DNA of 64,000 nucleotides from Cytophagaceae bacterium ABcell3 (GTDB lineage Bacteria; Bacteroidota; Bacteroidia; Cytophagales; Cytophagaceae), in NCBI GenBank assembly GCA_030913385.1, contig CP133159.1, positions 3,990,584 to 4,054,583 on the forward strand, given 5' to 3'. The position numbers and the translations under genes were made by a program. Shown piece by piece: positions 16,318 to 24,350 of this stretch. The notes below the pieces were generated by a model. The model was given only the letters and a program-made list of their open reading frames with translations. It had not been told where the DNA came from and did no database searches. The number at the start of each line of letters is the position of its first letter. The first letter of the stretch is position 1.

Positions 16318-19287
16318 ATGTATCTCAACTGCCATACATATTTCTCGCTCCGCTACGGCACGCTCTCTCCCGAAGAGCTGGTGGCTGAGGCTATCGATAA
16401 GGGCGCAGAGGTACTGGCTATCACGGATATAAACAATACTTCGGCGACATTCGACTTCTTCCGCCTGTGTATAAAAAACGGTATTAAGCCCATTGCGGGC
16501 ATTGAGTTCAGGAATGGCGGTGAGCACTTATATACCGGACTGGCTGTTAACAACAAAGGTTTTGCGGAACTGAACGCGTTCCTCTCGCGGCATAATGCTG
16601 TGGGGCGGCCGCTCCCTCCTATTGCACCGGAATTTAACGATGTGTATATCATCTACCCTTTCGGAAGCCGCGAACCGGAAGTGCTGCGGGAAAATGAATT
16701 TCTTGGGATTAGAATCTCCGAGCTCAACAAGCTGGTGACCATGCAGCAGGGTTCTTTAAGGAGCAAACTGGTAATGTTGCACCCTGTGACTTTCCGCGAC
16801 AAGAAGGGCTTTAACACGCACCGCCTGCTAAGGGCGATTGACAAAAATACGCTGCTAAGCATGCTGCCGCCGTCGGAACAGGCTCCTCAGGACGAGGCAA
16901 TGCTACAGATGGACAAGCTGATGGCTGCTTACGGGCGGTTTCCGTGGATTATACAGAACACGATGAAGCTGGCGGAAAGCTGTTCCATCCTCTTTGACGG
17001 CGAAAGCAAGAACCGCAAAAACCTGACGGGCGACCTGAACGATGACCGCCTGCTGCTGGAAAAGCTGGCACTGGAGGGTTTTGAGCAGCGCTACGGGCGC
17101 TATAACAAGGTGGCAAAGGAAAGACTGGTAAAGGAGCTGGATATTATAAACCGTCTGGGATTTAATGCTTATTTCCTGATTACCTGGGACATTCTGCGCT
17201 ATGCCATAAACCGGAATTTTGCATGGGTGGGACGGGGAAGCGGCGCCAACAGCATTGTGGCTTATTGCCTGCGCATTACGGACGTGGACCCGATAGAACT
17301 GGATTTGTACTTTGAGCGTTTTCTAAACCCCTACCGGAGTTCGCCGCCGGACTTTGACATAGATTTCTCATGGAAGGAACGCGACCAGGTAACGGATTAT
17401 ATATTTAAGCGTTACGGCAATAAGCATACGGCCTTGCTTGCAACGTATAACACCTTTAAAGGTCGTTCGGTCATCCGTGAGCTGGGCAAGGTGTTCGGGC
17501 TGCCAAAACCGGAAATAGACCTGATTGTCTCGCACCGTAACCCTGCCCTGTCGGCTGAGAAGGATGATATAGTAAAGGCTATTTTTAAATACGGGCAAAA
17601 CCTGCAGGACTTCCCCAACCACCTTAGTATTCATGCGGGGGGCGTGCTTATCAGCGAGGAGCCGATTGCCTGCTATACGGCCACTGACCTGCCGCCGAAG
17701 GGTTTTCCGATAACGCACTTCGATATGTTTGTGGCCGAGGATATGGGCTTTTACAAATACGACATCCTCAGCCAGCGGGGACTGGGACATATCCGTGATG
17801 CCGTGGAGCTGGTTCGCAGAAACACGGGAAAGGCGGTAGACCTGAGCATTGAGAATGCCAAAAAGGACGATAAGGTACGGGAACATATTAAGGCGGCTAA
17901 CACCATTGGCTGCTTCTATATAGAGTCGCCGGGGATGCGTATGCTGCTGCGCAAGCTGCATTGTCAGGACTATCTGACAATGGTAGCTGCCAGTTCAATT
18001 ATCCGTCCGGGTGTGGCTCAGTCGGGAATGATGCAGCAATACATAAGCCGGTTCCACAAGCCTGAAACCATACAGTACCTGCACCCAAAACTGGAAGAAC
18101 TGCTTAAGGAGACTTACGGGGTAATGGTATATCAGGAGGATGTAATCAAGGTGGCGCATCACTTTGCAGGCTTTGACCTCGGAGAGGCGGATGTGCTGAG
18201 GCGTGCCATGTCGGGCAAGTACCGCGGACACTCAGGATTTAAGCTCATTCAGGAGAAGTTCTTTACCAAGTGCCGCGAAAAGGGTTATGACGAGGCGCTA
18301 ACCAAAGAGGTGTGGCGGCAGATTGAGAGTTTCGGGGGCTACTCTTTTTCCAAGGCGCATTCGGCAAGCTTTGCGGTGGAAAGCTATCAGAGCCTCTACC
18401 TGAAGGCGCACTATCCGCTTGAGTTCTGCGTATCGGTCATCAACAATTTTGGCGGTTTTTACGGAACGGAGTTTTACATACACGAAGCACGTATGGCCGG
18501 TGCCGATATTCAGGCTCCGTGTGTCAACCACAGCGATGTACTTACGACCCTGCACGGCCGGCAGATTTACATCGGCTTCGGGCTTATCAAGGACTTTGAG
18601 CGTAAGCTGGGGCTGCACATTTCGGCCGAAAGAGACGCAAACGGAGCTTTTAAGAGCATGACGGACTTTATCAAGCGTGTGCCGGTATCGCCGGAACAGT
18701 TGAACATTCTTATCCGTGCGGGCGGACTGCGGTTTACCGGCAAAAGCAAAAAGGTTTTATTGCTGGAATCAGCCCTGTACTTCAGCAAGCAGAAAACCCG
18801 CATGCCGGCGCAGGAGCTCTTTGCTGAGGAAGAACAAGCGCTGAACCTGCCTCCGCTAAGCAGTTTCAGCCATGAGGATGCGTATGACGAGATAGAGCTG
18901 CTGGGTTTTCCGCTGTGCCACCCTTTTGATATGCTTCCAGAGGAACACAAACAGGGAATTGCCGCATCGGAAATGCTGATGCACACCGGAAAAAAAGTTA
19001 CCATGACGGGCTATTTTGTCACAACAAAAGACGTATATACCGTTCATAAGGATATCATGGCTTTTATGCACTTTCTGGACATAAACGGCAAGACTTTTGA
19101 CACCACGCACTTTCCTCCATCACTAAAAAGGTTTCCGCTTCAGGGACGGGGCTTCTACCTGCTGCGGGGAAAAATCGTGGACGAGTTCGGCCACCCAAGC
19201 ATGGAGGTGGAGTATATGGAAAAATTGCCGATGGTGAGAAAAGAGGTTATACACCTCCAAGGTTTTGGAAACCTTGGAGGTGTATAA
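16318..19287 (+). CDS. Short DnaE-type DNA polymerase III alpha subunit (error-prone polymerase-like)
   Basis: A 989-residue C-family DNA polymerase. Seen: an N-terminal PHP domain (about 1-200) in which metal-binding motifs are eroded (LNCHTYFS instead of an HxH start; AITDINNT instead of TDH); the polymerase core with GRGSGANSIVAYCL, PDFDIDF (Asp347 and Asp349 the likely catalytic pair) and YKYDILSQRG (Asp482 the likely third); a helix-hairpin region; and a C-terminal OB fold (about 895-970). It is shorter than replicative Bacteroidota DnaE (usually well above 1100), close to the DnaE2/ImuC class, and lacks a tau-binding tail. With dinB 65 bp downstream it forms a translesion cassette. GC content and codon use are higher than in the neighbours. 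The last 13 residues are encoded by a perfect hairpin. DnaE2 identity is inferred from size and partner only. Confidence 0.85.
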   Translation: MYLNCHTYFSLRYGTLSPEELVAEAIDKGAEVLAITDINNTSATFDFFRLCIKNGIKPIAGIEFRNGGEHLYTGLAVNNKGFAELNAFLSRHNAVGRPLPPIAPEFNDVYIIYPFGSREPEVLRENEFLGIRISELNKLVTMQQGSLRSKLVMLHPVTFRDKKGFNTHRLLRAIDKNTLLSMLPPSEQAPQDEAMLQMDKLMAAYGRFPWIIQNTMKLAESCSILFDGESKNRKNLTGDLNDDRLLLEKLALEGFEQRYGRYNKVAKERLVKELDIINRLGFNAYFLITWDILRYAINRNFAWVGRGSGANSIVAYCLRITDVDPIELDLYFERFLNPYRSSPPDFDIDFSWKERDQVTDYIFKRYGNKHTALLATYNTFKGRSVIRELGKVFGLPKPEIDLIVSHRNPALSAEKDDIVKAIFKYGQNLQDFPNHLSIHAGGVLISEEPIACYTATDLPPKGFPITHFDMFVAEDMGFYKYDILSQRGLGHIRDAVELVRRNTGKAVDLSIENAKKDDKVREHIKAANTIGCFYIESPGMRMLLRKLHCQDYLTMVAASSIIRPGVAQSGMMQQYISRFHKPETIQYLHPKLEELLKETYGVMVYQEDVIKVAHHFAGFDLGEADVLRRAMSGKYRGHSGFKLIQEKFFTKCREKGYDEALTKEVWRQIESFGGYSFSKAHSASFAVESYQSLYLKAHYPLEFCVSVINNFGGFYGTEFYIHEARMAGADIQAPCVNHSDVLTTLHGRQIYIGFGLIKDFERKLGLHISAERDANGAFKSMTDFIKRVPVSPEQLNILIRAGGLRFTGKSKKVLLLESALYFSKQKTRMPAQELFAEEEQALNLPPLSSFSHEDAYDEIELLGFPLCHPFDMLPEEHKQGIAASEMLMHTGKKVTMTGYFVTTKDVYTVHKDIMAFMHFLDINGKTFDTTHFPPSLKRFPLQGRGFYLLRGKIVDEFGHPSMEVEYMEKLPMVRKEVIHLQGFGNLGGV

Positions 19288-19289
19288 CC
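19245..19289. repeat. Perfect 21-bp-stem palindrome overlapping the dnaE stop
   Basis: Arms at 19245-19265 and 19269-19289 are perfectly complementary with a 3-nt loop TGG; the arms contain ACACCTCCAAGG / CCTTGGAGGTGT. The TAA stop of the dnaE-type gene is inside the right arm. It is a dispersed CCTCCAAGG palindrome, related to those at 19302-19328 and 20961-20989. Confidence 0.9.
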
Positions 19290-19301
19290 CTTAATAACAA
19301 G

Positions 19302-19328
19302 CCTCCAAGGTTTTAGGAACCTTGGAGG
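19302..19328. repeat. Second CCTCCAAGG palindrome between dnaE and dinB
   Basis: CCTCCAAGGTT / AACCTTGGAGG with a 5-nt loop, followed by TTTT. It may attenuate or terminate read-through into dinB, 25 nt upstream of its start. Confidence 0.8.
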
Positions 19329-19352
19329 TTTTAACCTTTATTTTAACTATTC

Positions 19353-20495
19353 ATGCAGCCAAACGACCGGAATATTGTTCATATGGATTTGGATTCGTTT
19401 TTTGTTTCGGTGGAATGCCTGGAACATAGCGAACTAAAAGGAAAACCACTGATTATCGGGGGGCATAGCGACCGTGGCGTGGTGGCCAGCTGCAGCTATG
19501 AGGCGCGCAGGTTTGGTGTACACTCAGCCATGCCTTCTAAAATGGCGCGCAAACTTTGTCCGCAGGCTATATGGCTCCATGGCGACATGGAAAAGTACAG
19601 CAGGTACTCACGGCTTGTCACGGACATTATCGCAGACAAAGCACCGGTGTTTGAAAAAGCATCGATAGATGAATTTTATCTGGATGTATCAGGTATGGAC
19701 AAATTTTTCGGATGCTATAAATGGACTGGAGAACTGAAGCAGCTTATCGTCAAAGAAAGCGGACTGCCTATTTCCTTTGGTCTGTCGCTGAATAAGATGG
19801 TATCGAAAGTAGCTACCGGCGAATCAAAACCTGACGGTCAGCTGCAGATACCCTTCGGCACGGAAAAGGCCTTTCTCGCCCCTATGCCCATAAAGAAAAT
19901 ACCCATGCTCGGTCCCAAAACGGCGGAGCACCTCAACAGCCTTGGTGTGACGGATGTGGCCACGCTGGCAGCCATGCCTGTAAAGGTATTGCAATCGCTA
20001 TATGGCAAGAACGGCATTGTACTCTGGGAACGCGCCAATGCCATCGACGACACGCCTGTAACGCCTTATACGGAACGAAAGTCTATATCAAACGAAACGA
20101 CTTTTGAAACAGATACCATAGACGTAAAAATGATTCAGAATACCATCATCAAAATGGTGGAAGGGCTGGCCTGGAGCCTCCGTCGCGAAAACTGGCTTAC
20201 CGGATGCGTGACCATAAAAATCAAATACGCCAATTTCGATACCCACACCCGCCAGATGAGCATTCCTTACACATCTATGGACGACATACTTATCAACACG
20301 GCCAAAGCGCTGTTTGCGCAGCTTCACAGCCGCCGTATGCTTATCCGTCTGATAGGTGTGCGCTTCAGTCACCTGGTACATGGCAGTTACCAGATAAGCC
20401 TGTTTGACGACCCTGTCAAAAAAATAGGTTTTTACGAAGCACTGGACAAAATCAGAAACAAATACGGAGATGACAGCGTGGGACGGGCTGTTTAG
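19353..20495 (+). CDS. dinB: DNA polymerase IV (Y-family, DinB)
   Basis: A 380-residue translesion polymerase. Seen: HMDLDSFF near the N-terminus (Asp12), SIDEFYLDVSGM with Asp106-Glu107 as catalytic metal ligands, VASCSYEARRFGV and SAMPSKMARKLCP of the palm/finger region, a helix-hairpin-helix thumb (IPMLGPKTAEHLNSLG), a little-finger domain, and the C-terminal beta-clamp motif QISLF (347-351). The length is usual. It is 65 bp downstream of the DnaE-type gene on the same strand with two palindromes in between; the pair probably copies past damaged bases together. No LexA-like or ImuA-like gene is adjacent. GC is above the neighbours', as in dnaE. Confidence 0.93.
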   Translation: MQPNDRNIVHMDLDSFFVSVECLEHSELKGKPLIIGGHSDRGVVASCSYEARRFGVHSAMPSKMARKLCPQAIWLHGDMEKYSRYSRLVTDIIADKAPVFEKASIDEFYLDVSGMDKFFGCYKWTGELKQLIVKESGLPISFGLSLNKMVSKVATGESKPDGQLQIPFGTEKAFLAPMPIKKIPMLGPKTAEHLNSLGVTDVATLAAMPVKVLQSLYGKNGIVLWERANAIDDTPVTPYTERKSISNETTFETDTIDVKMIQNTIIKMVEGLAWSLRRENWLTGCVTIKIKYANFDTHTRQMSIPYTSMDDILINTAKALFAQLHSRRMLIRLIGVRFSHLVHGSYQISLFDDPVKKIGFYEALDKIRNKYGDDSVGRAV

Positions 20496-20578
20496 TTTTT
20501 TGATGATGTGATGGTCTGATGATTCGATGATAATTTAAAATTTTGGATGATGTTATAACGATACGATGGAGGGCTGAT

Positions 20579-20609
20579 ATGTCTGACAGCTATCCTTCCT
20601 GTCAGACAT
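20579..20609. repeat. Hairpin downstream of dinB
   Basis: 11-bp stem ATGTCTGACAG / CTGTCAGACAT with a 9-nt loop and no T-run. Just upstream (20505-20560) are short imperfect GATGATG-type direct repeats. It is likely a dispersed palindrome, but it could act as a 3' stabiliser of the dinB transcript. Confidence 0.65.
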
Positions 20610-20662
20610 TAGCAGCACATGGTTAATTATACGATGAAGGGATGTGTATAACTATTTAACTA

Positions 20663-20944
20663 CTAAAAACCTTTTCTCACAAGCCTACAAACCCTAACTG
20701 CTGTATGACTGCCACATATTATACTTATAACTAATAATAGTATTAAATGTAGCCCATTAAACGGATCTATATGACCAGTGCTGTCCAGATAAAAAAGGGA
20801 TACTAAAAAAGGGGGTTCATGCAAGTGATAATAACATATATCTTCCGGTAAAGGCAGAAGAGGGGTAATAACTTCAAAATCCATATACCCCAGGCCACCC
20901 AAAAACAATACTGAGAAAATAACAGACAGCAATACTCTAATCAT
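20663..20944 (-). CDS. Small membrane protein, unknown
   Basis: A 93-residue protein with two clear hydrophobic segments (about residues 3-20 and 68-85) and a basic C-terminus (CRLVRKGF). No family recognised. The open frame extends upstream to 20998, but those 18 residues are encoded by the CCTCCAA palindrome, so the ATG at 20944 is preferred. It lies downstream of the tail-fibre-like gene on the same strand, separated by the palindrome. Confidence 0.45.
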   Translation of the reverse strand: MIRVLLSVIFSVLFLGGLGYMDFEVITPLLPLPEDICYYHLHEPPFLVSLFYLDSTGHIDPFNGLHLILLLVISIICGSHTAVRVCRLVRKGF

Positions 20945-20960
20945 GAATATAATATTTTTT

Positions 20961-20989
20961 CCCTCCAAGGGGGTATAACCTTTGGAGGG
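20961..20989. repeat. CCTCCAA palindrome
   Basis: CCCTCCAA (20961-20968) pairs with TTGGAGGG (20982-20989). It is a diverged member of the family at 19245-19328, placed directly after the stop codon of the minus-strand gene that begins at 22587. Confidence 0.65.
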
Positions 20990-20997
20990 GAAAAGCA

Positions 20998-22587
20998 CTA
21001 ATCCTCTCCTATTGACTTTTTATCTTCTATAACTTCAACATTCTCATATCCAAGACGGATACCATTAATCATAAAATCAAACTCCACATCTCCGTCTGAA
21101 AAACGGTCATCCAATTTTATAATTAGGTTTGTCAAAGAAACCTCTTCAACATATAATGGTGCCCATCCTCCCCGTGGGGTCAAATTTACCGTTAACCCTT
21201 CTTCACTGGTAACCAAGCCAAAATGTTCAGGGAGGTCTATTTCCACACGACCGTTTTCCGTCCTGGCTGACCCACGCCAGTAGGTGCCAGCTTCACCAGC
21301 TTCCAGTGCGGTATATCTGATTTGCTTAGAAGGGTCACTGGGGTGGTCCTGTATAAAGTTTTTTGTTCCTGTAGCCAGAAAATCACCATCCACAGCTACC
21401 TCACCTGCTCCAGAAAATGCCAAACGATCATGGTCTTCCCTATAAAACATTCTTGGATTGTTAATAGGTGTGGTACCCCTGAAAATAACATATCCAATAT
21501 TTGAAGAAGCATCTGTATTTATGAACAAGTGTCCTGTTGTCGTAAAATCACCTTCACCACTTACACCACCTTCATCAACATCAAGCCCACCTTGTAGGCG
21601 TATTCCGCTTATATCTCTAAAATGTATCCTATCATCCATCGAGCTATGGAACATCCGGGGACTGTCCATACTTGTGTCACTACGGAAAACCACATGAGAA
21701 AATTGGCCATTCCCTTTAGGGTTAACATAAAAATGCTCTCCGGAGACACTTACTCCAGCTTTAACCTTTCTATGAGCTATAAGATTATTCCCTGAGTTGA
21801 CATTCCCTTCTGCCTCAAGTTCACCTTCTACCTTAAAACCTCTGGCATGTATATCACCTGTCGCTTGAACATCCCCCTCAATATCAAGATCGCTTGAAAC
21901 TTTCACTCCTTCCATATCCTCAAAATATAAACGTTGAGTACTTTCACTAAAAAACATCCTAGGAGCTTCTGTATGGTCTTCGCTTCCAAAAACAATAAAA
22001 GAGTTACCCTCGCTCCGATCAGGGTTTATAATTAAACGACCTGCCTTGACCTCATCACTAGCCGATATACTCCCATTAGATTTAACATTGCCGTCCACAT
22101 GCAATTGCTCTTCCGGCTCATTCATACCTATACCAACTTTTCTATTTGAATAGATAACATCTCCCTTTTCAACAAATAAGCTATCGCCGCTTTTCTTTGA
22201 ATAAAGGGCATAAGGCACGCTCAGCAGTTGGCTTGTTCCGGTAATGCTATAATTAGTTCCGCCATTAGGATCAGTTTCTGTCTGGATAAAATACACACCT
22301 TCAGCCCACTCAATATCTGCCAGCGTACCTTCCACAGCCTCACCATCCCCTATATGCAAAGAAACTAATCCATTGGCATTGGTTTGAACTGTATGGGTTT
22401 CAACAAAAACAGCACCCCCGAATTCTGAGTCTTTGAGAATTCTTATACGCACTCCAACCTCCTTTTCCGCAATCAAATCACCATCACCATCCCTTATAAC
22501 CGCTTGATAATTCATCTTTTCAGGAGCCTGGGCATATAAGCTTTTGGCAAGTATTAATAAGAACAAGAATGTAAAAATCCTTTTCAT
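20998..22587 (-). CDS. Secreted fibre-like protein with repeated beta-helix segments
   Basis: A 529-residue exported protein. Seen: a signal peptide (about 1-19, ending SLYAQ); APEKMNYQAVIRD and GTSQLLSVPYALYS, a lead-in found in many Bacteroidota fibre/adhesin-like proteins; then KVGIGMNEPEEQLHVDGNVKSNGS, a phage-tail-fibre-like motif; followed by three imperfect repeats of about 90 residues, each containing FVV/VIFRG-type strands plus PRMF (PRMFFSE, PRMFHSS, PRMFYRE). The C-terminal part (about 400-529) resembles the ending of such proteins. Known relatives are surface proteins of uncertain function. The MKRIF start is chosen over an in-frame ATG two codons upstream. A TIR element lies upstream at 22668-22833. 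Confidence 0.7.
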   Translation of the reverse strand: MKRIFTFLFLLILAKSLYAQAPEKMNYQAVIRDGDGDLIAEKEVGVRIRILKDSEFGGAVFVETHTVQTNANGLVSLHIGDGEAVEGTLADIEWAEGVYFIQTETDPNGGTNYSITGTSQLLSVPYALYSKKSGDSLFVEKGDVIYSNRKVGIGMNEPEEQLHVDGNVKSNGSISASDEVKAGRLIINPDRSEGNSFIVFGSEDHTEAPRMFFSESTQRLYFEDMEGVKVSSDLDIEGDVQATGDIHARGFKVEGELEAEGNVNSGNNLIAHRKVKAGVSVSGEHFYVNPKGNGQFSHVVFRSDTSMDSPRMFHSSMDDRIHFRDISGIRLQGGLDVDEGGVSGEGDFTTTGHLFINTDASSNIGYVIFRGTTPINNPRMFYREDHDRLAFSGAGEVAVDGDFLATGTKNFIQDHPSDPSKQIRYTALEAGEAGTYWRGSARTENGRVEIDLPEHFGLVTSEEGLTVNLTPRGGWAPLYVEEVSLTNLIIKLDDRFSDGDVEFDFMINGIRLGYENVEVIEDKKSIGED

Positions 22588-22667
22588 ACACATAAAATTT
22601 TGAGGTTATTAAGAGCGTTTTTATAAGATATGGAAAAACGAGAAGAAGGTAAAACAAGTAAATGTTT

Positions 22668-22833
22668 AACCTGGATTATGCTTTAGATTTCGTTATGAGG
22701 GGCAAAAAAACAAAAAATCAGCGTATTTGGTTTGCAAAGCATAGTGGTTTGGTTAAAAACCAAATGCGAGCGAAGCGTCTGATTTGAAGTTGTTTTGCCA
22801 CGCAATAGAAAGTTCTAATGCATATTTCAGGTT
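22668..22833. repeat. TIR element copy B (MITE-like)
   Basis: A 166-bp copy with ends AACCTGGATTATG and CATATTTCAGGTT; near-identical to copy A, with small indels in the central GTGGTT region. It lies in the upstream region of the fibre-like gene. Confidence 0.85.
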
Positions 22834-23004
22834 TAACCCTTACACATCGGACACACAACTACTTCGAAATTACTATTTTTAGTTTTTTACTCCAAAAAAA
22901 ATTAAAAATAAACAAAAGCTACCCCCCTACCCTCAGTTAAGGAACATAAAACATCAAAAACTTGACTTAAAAACACATGTATTCTTTACAAGTATAGGTA
23001 ACGA

Positions 23005-23442
23005 CTATTTCTTCCTTACACCAGAGTCACTTATAGCGTAACCTGGTGCCGGCTTTTCCACCTCCACAAGCACCTTTACCACCCCGTCTTCCAGCATGCC
23101 TAACCTTCTTGCAGCTCTTTGGGAGAGATCTATGACACGACCTTTGACAAAAGGGCCTCTATCCGTGATTTTCACAGTTACAGTACGATTATTCTTCAGG
23201 TTTGTAACTTTCACTACTGTTCCAAAAGGCAATGTTTTATGCGCTGCCGTGAACTTATCATTTCTAAAAACAGTACCACTAGCAGTTACCCTTCCTTCAA
23301 ACTTCTTTGCATAGTATGAAGCTTCTCCCTTTTGGGCATATGGAGCATTAGTATCTTTATCAACTGGTTGTCCAGAAAAAGCAGGCATTCGAGCCATTAA
23401 GACCAAACATATTATAAGGAGATATTGAACAGTGCTTTTCAT
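23005..23442 (-). CDS. rlpA: RlpA-family septal/lytic protein
   Basis: A 145-residue exported protein with a double-psi beta-barrel domain. Seen: a signal peptide (about 1-24), then GEASYYAKKFEGRVTASGTVF, AAHKTLPFGTVVKVTNLKNN, VKITDRGPFVKGRVIDLS and AARRLGM, the full RlpA signature, including the Asp of TDRGPF. Known: RlpA proteins bind or cleave peptidoglycan strands lacking stem peptides. There is no SPOR domain; it is a short form common in Bacteroidota. I chose ATG 23442 (MKSTVQ) over an ATG five codons upstream because it directly begins the signal peptide. Monocistronic. Confidence 0.88.
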   Translation of the reverse strand: MKSTVQYLLIICLVLMARMPAFSGQPVDKDTNAPYAQKGEASYYAKKFEGRVTASGTVFRNDKFTAAHKTLPFGTVVKVTNLKNNRTVTVKITDRGPFVKGRVIDLSQRAARRLGMLEDGVVKVLVEVEKPAPGYAISDSGVRKK

Positions 23443-23484
23443 GTAGAAAAAACGCACATAGCATAAGGCTTATTTTAACCGGGG

Positions 23485-23626
23485 TCTGGGTTATGCGTTA
23501 TTTGCTAAACCTCGAAAATAGTGCTCTTACATATAGGGTTGAAACCACCAAAGGTTTCATAATGAGGAGCAAACAATAACCACAAGACAAGAGACTGACT
23601 TTAAGCCATCTACTGCACATTTCAGC
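23485..23626. repeat. Decayed relative of the TIR element
   Basis: Scattered matches to the 167-bp element in the right order: CTGGGTTATGCGTTA, then TTTCATAATGAGGAGCAAA, then CTGCACATTTCAG. It is too diverged to define exact ends. Confidence 0.4.
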
Positions 23627-23661
23627 AAAAAAAACAGGTCTGAAACCATCCAGACCTGTCT
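23626..23661 (-). terminator. Intrinsic terminator
   Basis: Stem ACAGGTCTG / CAGACCTGT with an 8-nt loop; read on the minus strand it is followed by an eight-base T-run. It lies downstream of the 23692-24132 gene. Confidence 0.85.
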
Positions 23662-23691
23662 ATAATAAATTTAAGTTAAATTAGATTTCAA

Positions 23692-24132
23692 CTAACCTGA
23701 TATTTGCTGATTATTCTTCTCTGCCTCAGATATCTGACTTACAAAGAACTTAATTGACTGCTTCAATTTTCCAATGGAAGGCTTTGGTTTACCTGCTTCA
23801 GTTTTAAGGTTTTTTAAATGTTTATCAGCATTAGCATAGCTTTTCTCCATTCCAGCCAAAGCCCCCTCAAACTTCTTCTTTTCTGCAGGTCTAAATTTTT
23901 TACCAAGAGCTACTTGGCTTTTCTTTACTTTTTCAAAAAGACCTTCCACCTCTCCAATCCATGCTTTATAATCTGATACCGAGCCAGTGTTAGCTTCATT
24001 AACTTTTGCAAGAAGCGCTTCGTGTTCCCCAGAAATTATAGAAACTTGCTCTGATATTGTTTGAGCATTGGCTATAGAAGCCATAAAAACAAGCGACAAT
24101 ACTGTCGCCATGAAATTTTTAATTCTTTTCAT
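23692..24132 (-). CDS. Small helical secreted protein, unknown
   Basis: A 146-residue protein with a signal peptide (about 1-23, cleavage near ANAQ) and a mature part that is almost entirely helical and lysine-rich (GEHEALLAKVNEANT, FRPAEKKKFEGALAGMEKSYA, KLKQSIKFFVSQISEAEKNN), likely a helical bundle or coiled coil. No family recognised. It has its own terminator; no operon partner. Probably periplasmic. Confidence 0.65.
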   Translation of the reverse strand: MKRIKNFMATVLSLVFMASIANAQTISEQVSIISGEHEALLAKVNEANTGSVSDYKAWIGEVEGLFEKVKKSQVALGKKFRPAEKKKFEGALAGMEKSYANADKHLKNLKTEAGKPKPSIGKLKQSIKFFVSQISEAEKNNQQISG

Positions 24133-24350
24133 ATAAGAAATGGTTTATTTACTTTGAAAAATCCTTTTAAGATAATAAAAATTATAAAAAAAGAACAAGA
24201 AAAATTAGACCTTTTTTATTAAATCTTCTACTTGCAAACTTTACAAAAAGGTCACTAACGCACTTTTCCTCATATTGCTTTAAACGAAAAACATATTGCA
24301 GGCCATAAAAGCATTTGACAAAAGAGCATCAAACCATTGGTTCTTCTGCA

